From: an uncultured Pirellula sp.
Lineage (GTDB): Bacteria > Planctomycetota > Planctomycetia > Pirellulales > Pirellulaceae
Length of the DNA stretch: 41,517 nucleotides
Direction: 5' to 3'
Assembly: GCA_903920425.1 (NCBI GenBank)
Contig: CAIXME010000078.1
Coordinates: 1 to 41,517, forward strand
In this document: piece after piece, positions 15,934 to 24,555 of the stretch
How the letters are laid out: the number at the start of each line of letters is the position of its first letter
How positions within the stretch are numbered: position 1 is the first letter of the stretch
Notes under the pieces: generated by a model
What the model was told of the DNA's origin: nothing
The model's database searches: none
The model's input: the letters and a program-made list of their open reading frames with translations, nothing else
Position numbers and translations under genes: made by a program

Positions 15934-16785
15934 TCAGAATCCGTTTTCTCGCAATCGCGCTTGCCGCTCTTGTTCTTCTTGGTAAGCGACGTCGATCAAA
16001 TGCAAAACGGTATCGACATCAGCAGCCTCTGTCGGGAACTCAAAATGCCCTGTTAGTTTCAGGTCGGGACGGAGCTCATTCTTTTCAAACAACTCCCAAA
16101 TTTCTTCCGCGTAATGAGTGCCCATTAGCTCAGGCGCAAATCGTGCGTAGTACTGAGTCATGTTTTCGACATCGCGTTTCAGCATGCTCTTTGCGCTATT
16201 GTTGGCCGCTGCATTGACGACTTGAGGCAGGTCAATAATCACAGGTCCTTTTGCATCTTGAAGAACGTTGAATTCCGAGAGATCGCCGTGGATAAGACCA
16301 ACACACATCATTCGCAACACAAAGTTCATGACCGTAGCGTGATCCCGTATCGCCTCATCTGGAGATAACGTGATGTCATTTAGTCTGGGCGCGACGTCGC
16401 CATCGGCTCCGGTGATCAGTTCCATCAGCAGTACCCCACCGTACAGACCATACGCTTTGGGGACTCGCACACCAGCCGCAGCTAAGCGTGTCAATGCGTC
16501 TACTTCTGCCCGCTGCCAAACCACCTCCTGTTGGTCCCTGCCGAATTTAGATCGATTCTCCATGGCCCTTTGTCGGCGTCCATTACGAATTTTGCGGCCT
16601 TCCTGATACTGGACCGCTTTCTTGAAGCTGCGATCGGCGACGTCTTTGTACACCTTAGCGCAGCAAATCTCCTGGCCGCAACGCACTAAGAACACTTGAG
16701 CTTCTTTCCCACTCATCAACGAACGAATGACTTCGTCCACCAAACCGTCATCGATCAACGGTTGAATACTCTTGGGAACTTTCAA
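15934..16785 (-). CDS. RIO-family atypical serine/threonine protein kinase
   Basis: A 283-aa RIO kinase. The nucleotide loop is LMSGKEAQVFLV (residues 23-34), the catalytic Lys K44 is in CAKVYK, the catalytic loop is LIHGDLSEFNVL (164-175, D168 and N173), and the metal-binding Asp is D185 in IIDLPQVV. The conserved Y.EGRKIR and ARFAPEL segments also fit. Bacterial RIO kinases of this type (compare Pseudomonas PA4780) phosphorylate proteins, and eukaryotic RIO1 matures 40S ribosomes; the bacterial substrate is generally unknown. Length is normal. The start ATG at 16785 follows from the early KVPKSIQPLIDDGLVDEV. Its 3' end lies 37 bases from the stop of the convergent STN protein gene. No operon partner. 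Confidence 0.93.
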   Translation of the reverse strand: MKVPKSIQPLIDDGLVDEVIRSLMSGKEAQVFLVRCGQEICCAKVYKDVADRSFKKAVQYQEGRKIRNGRRQRAMENRSKFGRDQQEVVWQRAEVDALTRLAAAGVRVPKAYGLYGGVLLMELITGADGDVAPRLNDITLSPDEAIRDHATVMNFVLRMMCVGLIHGDLSEFNVLQDAKGPVIIDLPQVVNAAANNSAKSMLKRDVENMTQYYARFAPELMGTHYAEEIWELFEKNELRPDLKLTGHFEFPTEAADVDTVLHLIDVAYQEEQERQARLRENGF

Positions 16786-17253
16786 GACATAGCTTCTTTT
16801 GTGTTATGGGAAATTCTAAGGAACTGAACTATACCATTTGGGGGGCGTTGCGGTTATGCCAAGATTCGTTGTTCTGCGTTTAAGTAGAAGTATAGGCACT
16901 TCGCCAACGGTGCAGGAATCAACTATTGCCTTTGCTGTAGCTAAATGAAGAACTCAATGATCGTTTCGTGAAAGGAATCGAACGCCGGCCAGATCCAAAC
17001 GGTCCTGCGCTGAAGAACTCCACAGCAAGGTTTTTTTACCGACACTTTGTATCGAGGCGAATTTACAGTCCCGATTGCCAGTGGCATTGGTACTTTCGGG
17101 TCAATGCCATAAAAGTGCGTCGCATTCTGGGGCTCGCGATCGCCGGGCATGAAAATGGCGGAAAGCTTGCTCAGAGATAAAATTCGGCGTCTTTTTTGGG
17201 ATTCGTGTCAGACTGCGAGTTCAAGTAGAGTTTAGTCCTGTGGAGACCCAATT
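16786..17253. other. Intergenic region upstream of the ECF gene, with small ORFs on both strands
   Basis: About 470 bases between divergent genes. Two overlapping small ORFs occupy 16941-17150 (minus, 69 aa, beginning MPGDREPQNATHFYGID) and 16968-17180 (plus, 70 aa). Neither has a recognised domain or a good ribosome binding site. The minus frame stays open upstream of its ATG (ILSLSKLSAIF...), as expected either for a relic or for chance. No further feature was recognised. Confidence 0.35.
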
Positions 17254-17847
17254 ATGACCGAATTTCCAGATACTCAATCCTTGCTGCTGGCGAATATCCA
17301 GTCTTTCGAAAATCGAGAGGCTTGGGAAGAGTTCGTACAGGTGTACCGTCCCGTAATCTACAGGATGGCGAGGCGACGTGGGATGCAGGACGCAGACGCA
17401 CAAGACCTTGCGCAGGACGTTTTGATACGGATTTCAAAGTCGATCGAAGGATGGGAGCGGCAGCATGGAATCCGGTTCCGTCACTGGCTGCGAAAGGTAG
17501 CCAGCAATGCGATCGTCACGGCGGTAACGAGGTCCAAGCCTCGTGATATCGTGCAAGGGTCGGCGGCTGAACCATTCTTAGATTCGGCTCTTGAAGAGTC
17601 TGCTGCAACCGATGAACTCCATGCAGAGTGTTTACGGGAACGTTATTTGCGCGCTGCAAACATGGTGAAGCTCGACGTTAGTCCCGATACCTGGTCTGCT
17701 TTCGAGCGGACTGTAATTCAAGGGGAGTCTTGTGAAGTAGCCGCTGAATTCCTCGGCAAGTCGATTGGCACCATCTATGCGGCTCGCAGTCGCATTCTAA
17801 AGCGATTACAAGCGGAAGTTCGACGACTGGAAGGTGACGTGCAATGA
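17254..17847 (+). CDS. ECF RNA polymerase sigma factor (planctomycete kinase-linked type)
   Basis: A 197-aa sigma-70 family member with only regions 2 and 4. Region 2 spans about residues 18-95, with DADAQDLAQDVLIRI carrying the core-binding and -10 recognition helices and RFRHWLRKVASNAIV. Region 4 spans about 148-190 (AFERTVIQGESCEVAAEFL, then SIGTIYAARSRILKRLQAEV as the -35 helix-turn-helix). It directs RNA polymerase to a dedicated promoter set. Its stop overlaps the start of the kinase gene by four bases (ATGA at 17844-17847), so the pair is translationally coupled. Planctomycetes are known for ECF groups encoded beside Ser/Thr kinases. Control by phosphorylation or by the kinase zinc finger is inferred. 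Confidence 0.92.
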   Translation: MTEFPDTQSLLLANIQSFENREAWEEFVQVYRPVIYRMARRRGMQDADAQDLAQDVLIRISKSIEGWERQHGIRFRHWLRKVASNAIVTAVTRSKPRDIVQGSAAEPFLDSALEESAATDELHAECLRERYLRAANMVKLDVSPDTWSAFERTVIQGESCEVAAEFLGKSIGTIYAARSRILKRLQAEVRRLEGDVQ

Positions 17848-20441
17848 ACGCCAATAAAGACATGATGCCTTCAACCGAATGTGATCTTCAGCGGATTAGA
17901 GATTTTCTCAAATCCGATCATTACCACATAGAGGATCATGAGCTGATTACTCACCTCGATTCCTGTTCTGCTTGCCGGCAGTATCTTGAAGAGCAGGCAG
18001 GGGAACCCGAGAGGTGGCAGCAAGCGACTCAGTTGCTGCAAACCTGCGAATACGACCAAGCCAGCCGCGTCGAATTTTCTGCTGCAACCCAAAGCGATGC
18101 AGACAGCAAGCAACCGTTGGTTGTAAAGGACGTCATCGAGATGCTTGTCCCCTCCGAATACCCAAACCATCTTGGGCGGCTTGGTGCATATGAAGTCACT
18201 GGTGTGGTTGGTGTCGGAGGAATGGGCGTTGTTTTGAAAGCGATCGACTCATCGCTTGACCGTGTTGTGGCGGTAAAAGTGATGAATCCAAGATTGGCTC
18301 ACCACGAGAATGCTCGCAAGCGGTTTGCCCGCGAAGCAAAGGCTGCTGCAGCAGTATTGCATCCCAACGTCATTCCGATCCACAGTGTTTCTAGTGGATC
18401 TACATTGCCGTATCTTGTCATGTCGTATATTCGCGGTGGCTCTTTGCAAAAGCGCATCGATCAGGAAGGATCATTGCCGTTAATCGAAGTATTGCGCATC
18501 GGTTCGCAAATCGCAGCTGGGTTGTCGGCTGCTCATGAGCAAGGATTGATTCATCGCGATATCAAGCCCGAAAACATCCTACTAGAAGAAGGCGTTGAAC
18601 GCGTCACGATCACTGATTTTGGTTTAGCTCGCTCGGTCGACGATAATACAATTACGCAAATGGGGTCCATCGCAGGAACACCCCAGTACATGTCTCCTGA
18701 ACAGGCTCGCGGCGAACAACTTGATCAGCAAAGCGACTTGTTTAGTCTGGGGAGTTTGCTTTATACACTGTGTACTGGCAAACCACCTTTTCGCGACGAT
18801 ACCTCGTACGGGGTAATGCGAAAAATCATCGACGAGGTTCCGACGGCAATCCACCACGTAAGCCCGGGAACACCATCCTGGATGGTCAAAATCGTCGATC
18901 AGCTGATGGCAAAGAAAAAAGAGAATCGGTTCGCATCAGCCAAAGCGGTACACGAACTGCTTGAAAACTGCCTCAGTCATGCGCAACAGCCATCGGCTTG
19001 TCCATTGCCAACAAGTCTGCAGTCGCAACCAATAACCATAACCACGCGGGGTAGAAAGAACGCAATCCTATCCGTCTTATCCGTCCTTGCCGTCGGCATC
19101 GTTTTCCTGGCTGCAATTGCAGTACGCCAATACACTTTGCCTTACTCGGCATCGCAATACAGTATGTCGTCAATTCTGATTGGCGAAGAGGGCGAATCGT
19201 TGGCACCGGAACAGGCTTCAGAGGTCAGCGGACGAGTCACGTTCGGAGATCGTGAACGAATACTTGGCACGTGGGAGGTTGTAAAAACGCCCACGCGATG
19301 GGCAGGCCAGGAGAAGAGCAATCGGATCGGCGAGTGGCATACATTCGCAACAAGCTCATACGCCCTCCAACGGTCTGGGATTGCGCCGTCCAAAGGGGAG
19401 TGGCGTTTGGACGATTCGGTCAGCCCGCGGCGAATAGCATTCGATTTCGACGGCGCAGAGCAAAAGGCGATATACAAAATCGAGGGTGATGTCTTGAGTC
19501 TGTACTATGTAAATGGAAAACGCGACTACCCGAAATCGTTCCCTTCGGCATGGAATGTATTTGATAAAGGTGTGTTGTTGATTCTACGTCACAACGAGTA
19601 TGCGGACGTCGAGTTTGATTTCGACGCGTTAACACCTGGGGAAGCAAACTTGATTGCGAAGCATTCGGCAAGGATTTCCCTGACTCGTCTGTCAGAAATC
19701 ACCCCGGAGCTTGCGTCAGTACTTTCTACAGGGCCAGGTAACTTGTCATTACCAGCGGTGACTGATTTATCGCAAGAGACCGCGCGATCGCTTGCGACCA
19801 AGAGATCGGGTTGGCTAGTATTACCTGGGCTGAAAAGAATAACATCTGAGGCTGCAACAGAACTTGCGATGGCAACGTGTGCATTGGACCTGGGAATAGA
19901 GGAGCTCAGCCTCGGAGTAGCGCGTGCATTGGGCTCTCATACTGCAGCACTCTCCTTAAACCGAATTCGGACAATCACGCCGGAGGCTGCCGCAGCACTC
20001 TTGAGCGGTAAGCGATGGTTGCAACTTAGTGGTCTAGAGTCGCTCAGTGTCGAAGTTGCCTCTGCATTGTCACAGCACCAAGGTTGGCTTTCGCTGAACG
20101 GACTGAATGCAATCTCACCAGAATCCGCCGATGCATTGGCCTCGTTTCATGGTGTCAGCCTTGATTTAAATGGCCTTCAAAATTTGGATGTCGCCATCGC
20201 TGAACTACTTGCAAAGGTGAGAACATCTAATCAGTTCAGTTTAAACGGCTTGAGAACGCTCAGCCCAGAGGTTGCAGCAGCGCTCGTCTCTGGCGGACAC
20301 CGCCATTTGAGTCTGCAAGGTATTGAAGCCCTCACAGATGAGTCACTCACGATACTGCGACGACATCAAAGACGACTGACCGAAGGCAATACAGGCGAGA
20401 TGCTGTTGCCTGCGAAGTTTCGGTTGCCAAACAACCAGTGA
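17844..20441 (+). CDS. Receptor-like Ser/Thr protein kinase with N-terminal HxxxCxxC finger, TM segment, TIGR03067-like domain and LRR-like repeats
   Basis: Protein of 865 aa. An anti-sigma-type zinc finger H37-LDS-C41-SA-C44 lies near the N-terminus. The kinase domain (about 114-375) has GVGGMGVV, K145 in VAVKV, HRDIKPEN (237-244), DFG (258-260), SPE and PSDLFSLG-like QSDLFSLGSLLY. One membrane helix spans about 405-427. The outer part begins with a GTWEV domain (about 470-575) resembling TIGR03067. About ten 22-25-residue repeats (roughly 590-840) follow, with consensus LxLxGLxxLSxExAxAL, for example LSLNGLNAISPESADALAS. All catalytic residues are present. It overlaps the ECF gene by four bases. 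A sensor that senses outside and controls the sigma factor inside is inferred, with the fused finger as candidate sigma-binding part. Confidence 0.9.
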   Translation: MNANKDMMPSTECDLQRIRDFLKSDHYHIEDHELITHLDSCSACRQYLEEQAGEPERWQQATQLLQTCEYDQASRVEFSAATQSDADSKQPLVVKDVIEMLVPSEYPNHLGRLGAYEVTGVVGVGGMGVVLKAIDSSLDRVVAVKVMNPRLAHHENARKRFAREAKAAAAVLHPNVIPIHSVSSGSTLPYLVMSYIRGGSLQKRIDQEGSLPLIEVLRIGSQIAAGLSAAHEQGLIHRDIKPENILLEEGVERVTITDFGLARSVDDNTITQMGSIAGTPQYMSPEQARGEQLDQQSDLFSLGSLLYTLCTGKPPFRDDTSYGVMRKIIDEVPTAIHHVSPGTPSWMVKIVDQLMAKKKENRFASAKAVHELLENCLSHAQQPSACPLPTSLQSQPITITTRGRKNAILSVLSVLAVGIVFLAAIAVRQYTLPYSASQYSMSSILIGEEGESLAPEQASEVSGRVTFGDRERILGTWEVVKTPTRWAGQEKSNRIGEWHTFATSSYALQRSGIAPSKGEWRLDDSVSPRRIAFDFDGAEQKAIYKIEGDVLSLYYVNGKRDYPKSFPSAWNVFDKGVLLILRHNEYADVEFDFDALTPGEANLIAKHSARISLTRLSEITPELASVLSTGPGNLSLPAVTDLSQETARSLATKRSGWLVLPGLKRITSEAATELAMATCALDLGIEELSLGVARALGSHTAALSLNRIRTITPEAAAALLSGKRWLQLSGLESLSVEVASALSQHQGWLSLNGLNAISPESADALASFHGVSLDLNGLQNLDVAIAELLAKVRTSNQFSLNGLRTLSPEVAAALVSGGHRHLSLQGIEALTDESLTILRRHQRRLTEGNTGEMLLPAKFRLPNNQ

Positions 20442-20454
20442 AACAATGCGTTGC

Positions 20455-22017
20455 TCATGGCGTATCGTCATCGAACAAGGACAATTGCCGGTACTCTGAT
20501 ACCTTTTTGGGCTTGGGCAATGGATCGCGTTTCTTGCGGGACCCATGCTTTATGAATACCCGCTGAGATTCCTCTATCGCTGGTGCGCTTTGACGAATGG
20601 CAAATATCTTTTCACGAGCCGCTTTGTATGCAAGTCGATGATCGACAATCGGCATCGGGTAGTCCTCCCCCACGACGCAGCCGACGCGGGACTGCAGACT
20701 CAAGGGCATCTTGTGAGGTTCCGCAAGATGTTCGTCGGGGACCATCGACAGTTCGGGTACAAACTTTCTGATGAATTGGCCAGTCGGGTCGTGATCGATA
20801 ACTTGTTTTGCGGGCGAGTAGATTCGAACCGAGTTGATGCCAGTCGTTCCCGATTGCATTTGGCATTGCGAAAAATGGATCCCCGGTTCGAAATCTAGAA
20901 AGTGCTTGGCAAGATAAACGGCCGTTGGACGCCAATGAAGCCAAAGGTGGTTAGCGGCAAAGGACATCAGCATGGCCCGCATCCGGAAATTGATCCAGCT
21001 ATGTTGGCTGAGTGCCCTCATGCAGGCATCGACCATCGGATAGCCGGTCTTTCCCTCTTTCCAGGCTTCGAAGTAGTCTTGGTTGAAATCATTCTCGCGC
21101 AGGCCATCGTAAACACGATTCATGTTACGGAACTCTAGCTCCGGTTCATCTTCTAGTTTTTGCATGAAATGGCAGTGCCATGCCAGTCGAGACGAAAACG
21201 AATTGAGCGAATTTAGCCATCGTGAATCGAAGGAGCCGGCGTGAGCTTCTCGAAGCTCACGTTGTCGGGCTATTAATCGATGGTGCACACTCCTAACTGA
21301 GATACAACCCCAGGCGAGATAAGGGCTGAGGCGGCTACATGAATCCCAAGAAGTCACAGGACTCGACATCGACTTGCGATAGTCAACGCCCCGCGTTGTC
21401 AAAAACGATTCCAGAGTGTCGAGTGCTTGAGACTCACCCCCCGGCTGCAAGTTTGACTTTTGCGTTGGGGCCAGGCCGAGTTCCTCGCCTGTGGGCAGAC
21501 GTCCCCAATCAAATTCGTTGGGGATTTGGATTCGTGCCGGAGGTTGAGCGACCGGTTCTCTCATTCTCTGTTGCCAAAGATCAGCCCAACCATTTCGGCC
21601 CTTGAGGCGTCTCACGACTCCATTGTGATGGTACTGCTGCCAGTCGATTCCTGCGTTTCGAGCCCATTTAGATACAAGCCGATCCCGATCGTAGGTGAAG
21701 CCATTACCTGTCTCTTCATGAGAATAGAGTTTGGCGATGGTAAAATCACGGGAGATGTCGACCAGGACGTCGGGTAGTTCGCCGACCCGAATAGCCAAAC
21801 GTCCGCCGAGCTCTTCCAATTTTGCGGAGAGCTCATGCAGCGACTGCCTGATGAAGTCGAAATGGGATCTGTCCATTTCGGGCATCGCCCATAGCTTGGG
21901 TTCGAAAACATAGAGTATGACGGTCTGGCCAGCTTGACACGCCTCCGTGATTGGCCTGTGATCGCTGAGCCTTATATCACGCTTGAGCCATACTAGATGA
22001 ATTGGAATCCGTTGCAC
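20455..22017 (-). CDS. Cryptochrome/deoxyribodipyrimidine photolyase family protein
   Basis: A 520-aa FAD blue-light protein. The N-terminal alpha/beta domain starts IHLVWLKRDIRLSDHRP (compare LVWFRRDLRL.DN). The FAD-binding helical domain shows SPYLAWGCISVR, GKTGYPMVDACMRAL, WINFRMRAMLMSFA and LWLHWRPTAVYLAKHFLDFEPGIH. The usual QW.S...G..P..RIFNP is replaced by QMQSGTTGINSVRIYSPAKQ, which marks a photolyase/cryptochrome subgroup distinct from class I CPD photolyase. Such proteins repair UV pyrimidine dimers or act as light sensors; which applies is not decided. The start is GTG at 22017 with GAGG seven bases upstream. A C-terminal tail of basic residues (HGSRKKRDPLPKPKKV) may contact DNA. 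It converges with the kinase gene with a 13-base gap. Confidence 0.92.
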   Translation of the reverse strand: MQRIPIHLVWLKRDIRLSDHRPITEACQAGQTVILYVFEPKLWAMPEMDRSHFDFIRQSLHELSAKLEELGGRLAIRVGELPDVLVDISRDFTIAKLYSHEETGNGFTYDRDRLVSKWARNAGIDWQQYHHNGVVRRLKGRNGWADLWQQRMREPVAQPPARIQIPNEFDWGRLPTGEELGLAPTQKSNLQPGGESQALDTLESFLTTRGVDYRKSMSSPVTSWDSCSRLSPYLAWGCISVRSVHHRLIARQRELREAHAGSFDSRWLNSLNSFSSRLAWHCHFMQKLEDEPELEFRNMNRVYDGLRENDFNQDYFEAWKEGKTGYPMVDACMRALSQHSWINFRMRAMLMSFAANHLWLHWRPTAVYLAKHFLDFEPGIHFSQCQMQSGTTGINSVRIYSPAKQVIDHDPTGQFIRKFVPELSMVPDEHLAEPHKMPLSLQSRVGCVVGEDYPMPIVDHRLAYKAAREKIFAIRQSAPAIEESQRVFIKHGSRKKRDPLPKPKKVSEYRQLSLFDDDTP

Positions 22018-22360
22018 AACGGTGCCTCGTTTTTCGTTCGAGTGGTTTTTCGCTCTGAAATCCTTGCGAAGACAACTTTTTTACTCAGTACAAGATATTG
22101 CACTGTCAAGTTCGCGTTTTTCATACTGGTACCGGAGAAACGACGCACAATCCCCATGTTGTTTCTGATTTGGATGGGGAGGGGCAGCTCTTGTGTACGC
22201 ATCTTTTTCGTCCGTTCCACCCTGAAAAAAGGCTAGCATTACTTCGGTCGCCTTTTCCGCGTTCCGCTTTTCATGTGAGCTTGATTTACTCGCCTAAATT
22301 TCGTAGTTTCCCCCGCTTGTCGTGCTCATTTAATTACTCGCGGTTTACGGAAACCAAGCG
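22018..22360. other. Divergent intergenic region
   Basis: About 340 bases between the photolyase (minus) and the glycosyltransferase (plus), so both promoters should lie here. It is relatively AT-rich. The small ORFs crossing it are not convincing. No specific promoter element could be fixed. Confidence 0.4.
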
Positions 22361-23401
22361 ATGCCCAAACGCATACTTATTGTTCGACTTTCAGCGATCG
22401 GCGATTCGTTGCTGAGTGTGCCCGTGCTGAATGCATTGAGGCGGAATTGGCCGGACGCGGAGATTGGTTGGGTGATCGAAGGGGCTTCTGCACAACTCAT
22501 CCAGGGGCACGCCGCGTTGGACAAACTTTTTGTCGTATCCAAAGCGATGTTCAAGTCGCCACGCAAGCTATGGGATTTTGGCCGCACACTCAAATCTTGG
22601 AAGCCAGACGTCACAATCGATTTGCAGGGACTAACCAAGAGCTCTCTGTTGGCCTGGCTATCAGGTGCAAAAAGTAGGCTCGGTTTTCATCGCGACCAAT
22701 ACGATGGTCGAGAGTTGAGTACATGGTTCAACAATCAACTGTTTCAGCCTGATTCAAAGCATATTGTCGACCGCAGCATCGATCTATTGGGACTGCTGGG
22801 TATTTCTGACAAACGGGTAGAGTTCAATCTTCCGGAGAAGGAACAAGACGCCCATTTTGCCGAAGATTTGCTGCGTTTTGAGCATATCGAAGGTCGTTAC
22901 GGCGTGATCAACGTGGGAGCTGGATGGCCATCCAAGATCTGGCCGTCGGAGCGATATGCGGCTGTTGCACAGCACTTGGGGGAGCACTGGGGGATTCGTA
23001 GTCTGATACTATGGTCGGGGCCACAAGAGCGTTTGGCTGCAGAACAAGTCCATGCGCTTTCTGGTGGTAGCACTGTCATTGCTCCTGCGACGAGTTTAAC
23101 TCAGTTGTCGAGTCTCGTACGCCGCGCGTGCATATTCGTGGGTTCCGATACAGGGCCCATGCATTTGTCGGTTGCGCTTGGGACTCCCACGATCGGTATG
23201 ATCGGACCCATGCCAATAGAGCGAGTAGCCCCGTACGGTTCCCAGCACATTGGAATTCAGCGAGAGCGATTGCCCGAAAGTCGGCAGTCGGATCGGAAAA
23301 GTGATTGTGCGCCGATGTTGTCTATTCAAGTGAACGATGTACTGCAAGGCTGTGACCGAATCATGATGCGAATTACAAAACGAGAGACGGTAGCAGCATA
23401 A
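22361..23401 (+). CDS. Glycosyltransferase family 9 (lipopolysaccharide heptosyltransferase-like)
   Basis: A 346-aa GT-B enzyme. The N-terminus KRILIVRLSAIGDSLLSVPVLNALR is the hallmark of family 9 (RfaF/WaaC), followed by DVTIDLQGLTKSSLLAWLSG. The C-terminal half has NVGAGWPSKIWPSERYAAVA, the sugar-nucleotide site in VGSDTGPMHLSVALGTP, and GMIGPMPIERVAPYG. These enzymes add heptose or related sugars to the lipid A core or other glycans, using ADP-heptose, at the inner face of the inner membrane. Length and motif order are normal. It precedes lpxD by 104 bases in the same direction and may form one envelope operon with lpxD and lpxI. The sugar donor is not certain. Confidence 0.9.
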   Translation: MPKRILIVRLSAIGDSLLSVPVLNALRRNWPDAEIGWVIEGASAQLIQGHAALDKLFVVSKAMFKSPRKLWDFGRTLKSWKPDVTIDLQGLTKSSLLAWLSGAKSRLGFHRDQYDGRELSTWFNNQLFQPDSKHIVDRSIDLLGLLGISDKRVEFNLPEKEQDAHFAEDLLRFEHIEGRYGVINVGAGWPSKIWPSERYAAVAQHLGEHWGIRSLILWSGPQERLAAEQVHALSGGSTVIAPATSLTQLSSLVRRACIFVGSDTGPMHLSVALGTPTIGMIGPMPIERVAPYGSQHIGIQRERLPESRQSDRKSDCAPMLSIQVNDVLQGCDRIMMRITKRETVAA

Positions 23402-23505
23402 CGAGGAAAGCTGGATTGATTTCCATGCTTGTTTCCTAGTAAAACCCATTGGGCCCCGTAGATACGGTAAAGCCTGTGAACGAACTGTTTTGGAAAGGAT
23501 TCCGA

Positions 23506-24555
23506 ATGACCTCGATTGATCTACCTACCCTGGCCAAGCGGGTTCAAGGCGAGTTGTTTTCCAGAGACACCGGTGCCGTCATAACGGGAGCGTCTCCACT
23601 GGCTGACGCTCAACCTGGGCATATCACCCTGATCGATAGCGAGAAGTACTTGCCTCGATTGCAGGAATCTCAAGCATCCGCATGCATCACGAACCAATCG
23701 TTCCCTGATTTGTCGATAGCGCAGATTGTTGTGCAAAATCCGCACGCTGCGTTTACGCAGATTTGCCAGTTGTTTCGACCGCAATGCGTCGTGACGCGGA
23801 GATGTGGAGTGGATGCGATGGCCAGTGTTGCGGCCAGTGCACGGGTCGATTCGAAAGCGTTTGTGGATGCGTTTGCAAGCGTGGCAGATGATTGTGAGGT
23901 CGGCGAGGGAAGCCATTTGCATAGTGGCGTTCGGGTCATGAACGGATGCCGCATCGGAAAAGACTGCCAATTGTTTCCTGGCGTGGTGCTCTATCCAGGT
24001 ACCATCCTCGAAGACCGTGTTGTATTGCACGCCGGAGCGGTTGTCGGATCGCATGGGTTTGGCTATCGCATGGAAAACGGGCGGCATACGCCGACTGCGC
24101 AGCTAGGTTGGGTGCATATAGAAAGCGACGTCGAAGTCGGTGCGAATACCACCATCGACCGAGGAACATACGGCGCCACACGCATAGGTTGTGGGACCAA
24201 GATCGATAACTTGGTAATGATCGCGCACAATTGCAACATCGGAAAGCATAACTTGATTTGTTCCCATGTTGGCATCGCTGGGAGCGCAAGCACAGGTGAT
24301 TACGTCGTCCTGGCCGGACAAGTTGGCATCCGAGATCATATTCACATCGGCGCGAGGACTATGGTCGGTGCACAAGCTGGCGTGGTAGCGGATACGGGCG
24401 AAGATAAAGTCATGCTCGGTAGTCCAGCGCTTCCTCGCAATGAACAAGCCTTGATTTTCGCTGCCTTGAATAGGCTTCCAGAGATGCGAAAGACCGTCAA
24501 GGAGTTGTCGCGACAAGTTGATAAACTCGCACCGAAGATCAAGCCTGAAGCATGA
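23506..24555 (+). CDS. lpxD: UDP-3-O-(3-hydroxyacyl)glucosamine N-acyltransferase
   Basis: LpxD of 349 aa. The start at ATG 23506 (MTSIDLPTLAKRVQG) is supported by GGAAAGGA about six bases upstream; the frame extends to 23449 without support. After an N-terminal uridine-binding domain (ITGASPLADAQPGHITLIDS, LPRLQESQASACIT) comes a left-handed beta helix of hexapeptide repeats, with HGFGYRMENG and the catalytic His in MIAHNCNIGKHN. The C-terminus is helical (LPEMRKTVKELSRQVDKL). LpxD transfers the second 3-hydroxyacyl chain from acyl-ACP onto the glucosamine nitrogen in lipid A synthesis, in the cytoplasm. The stop overlaps the next start by four bases (ATGA), coupling it to lpxI. Confidence 0.95.
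   Translation: MTSIDLPTLAKRVQGELFSRDTGAVITGASPLADAQPGHITLIDSEKYLPRLQESQASACITNQSFPDLSIAQIVVQNPHAAFTQICQLFRPQCVVTRRCGVDAMASVAASARVDSKAFVDAFASVADDCEVGEGSHLHSGVRVMNGCRIGKDCQLFPGVVLYPGTILEDRVVLHAGAVVGSHGFGYRMENGRHTPTAQLGWVHIESDVEVGANTTIDRGTYGATRIGCGTKIDNLVMIAHNCNIGKHNLICSHVGIAGSASTGDYVVLAGQVGIRDHIHIGARTMVGAQAGVVADTGEDKVMLGSPALPRNEQALIFAALNRLPEMRKTVKELSRQVDKLAPKIKPEA

Noticed and set aside
16968-17180. 70-aa plus-strand ORF upstream of the sigma gene as a real gene
   Set aside because: No recognised domain, overlaps an equally plausible opposite-strand ORF, and lacks a ribosome binding site.
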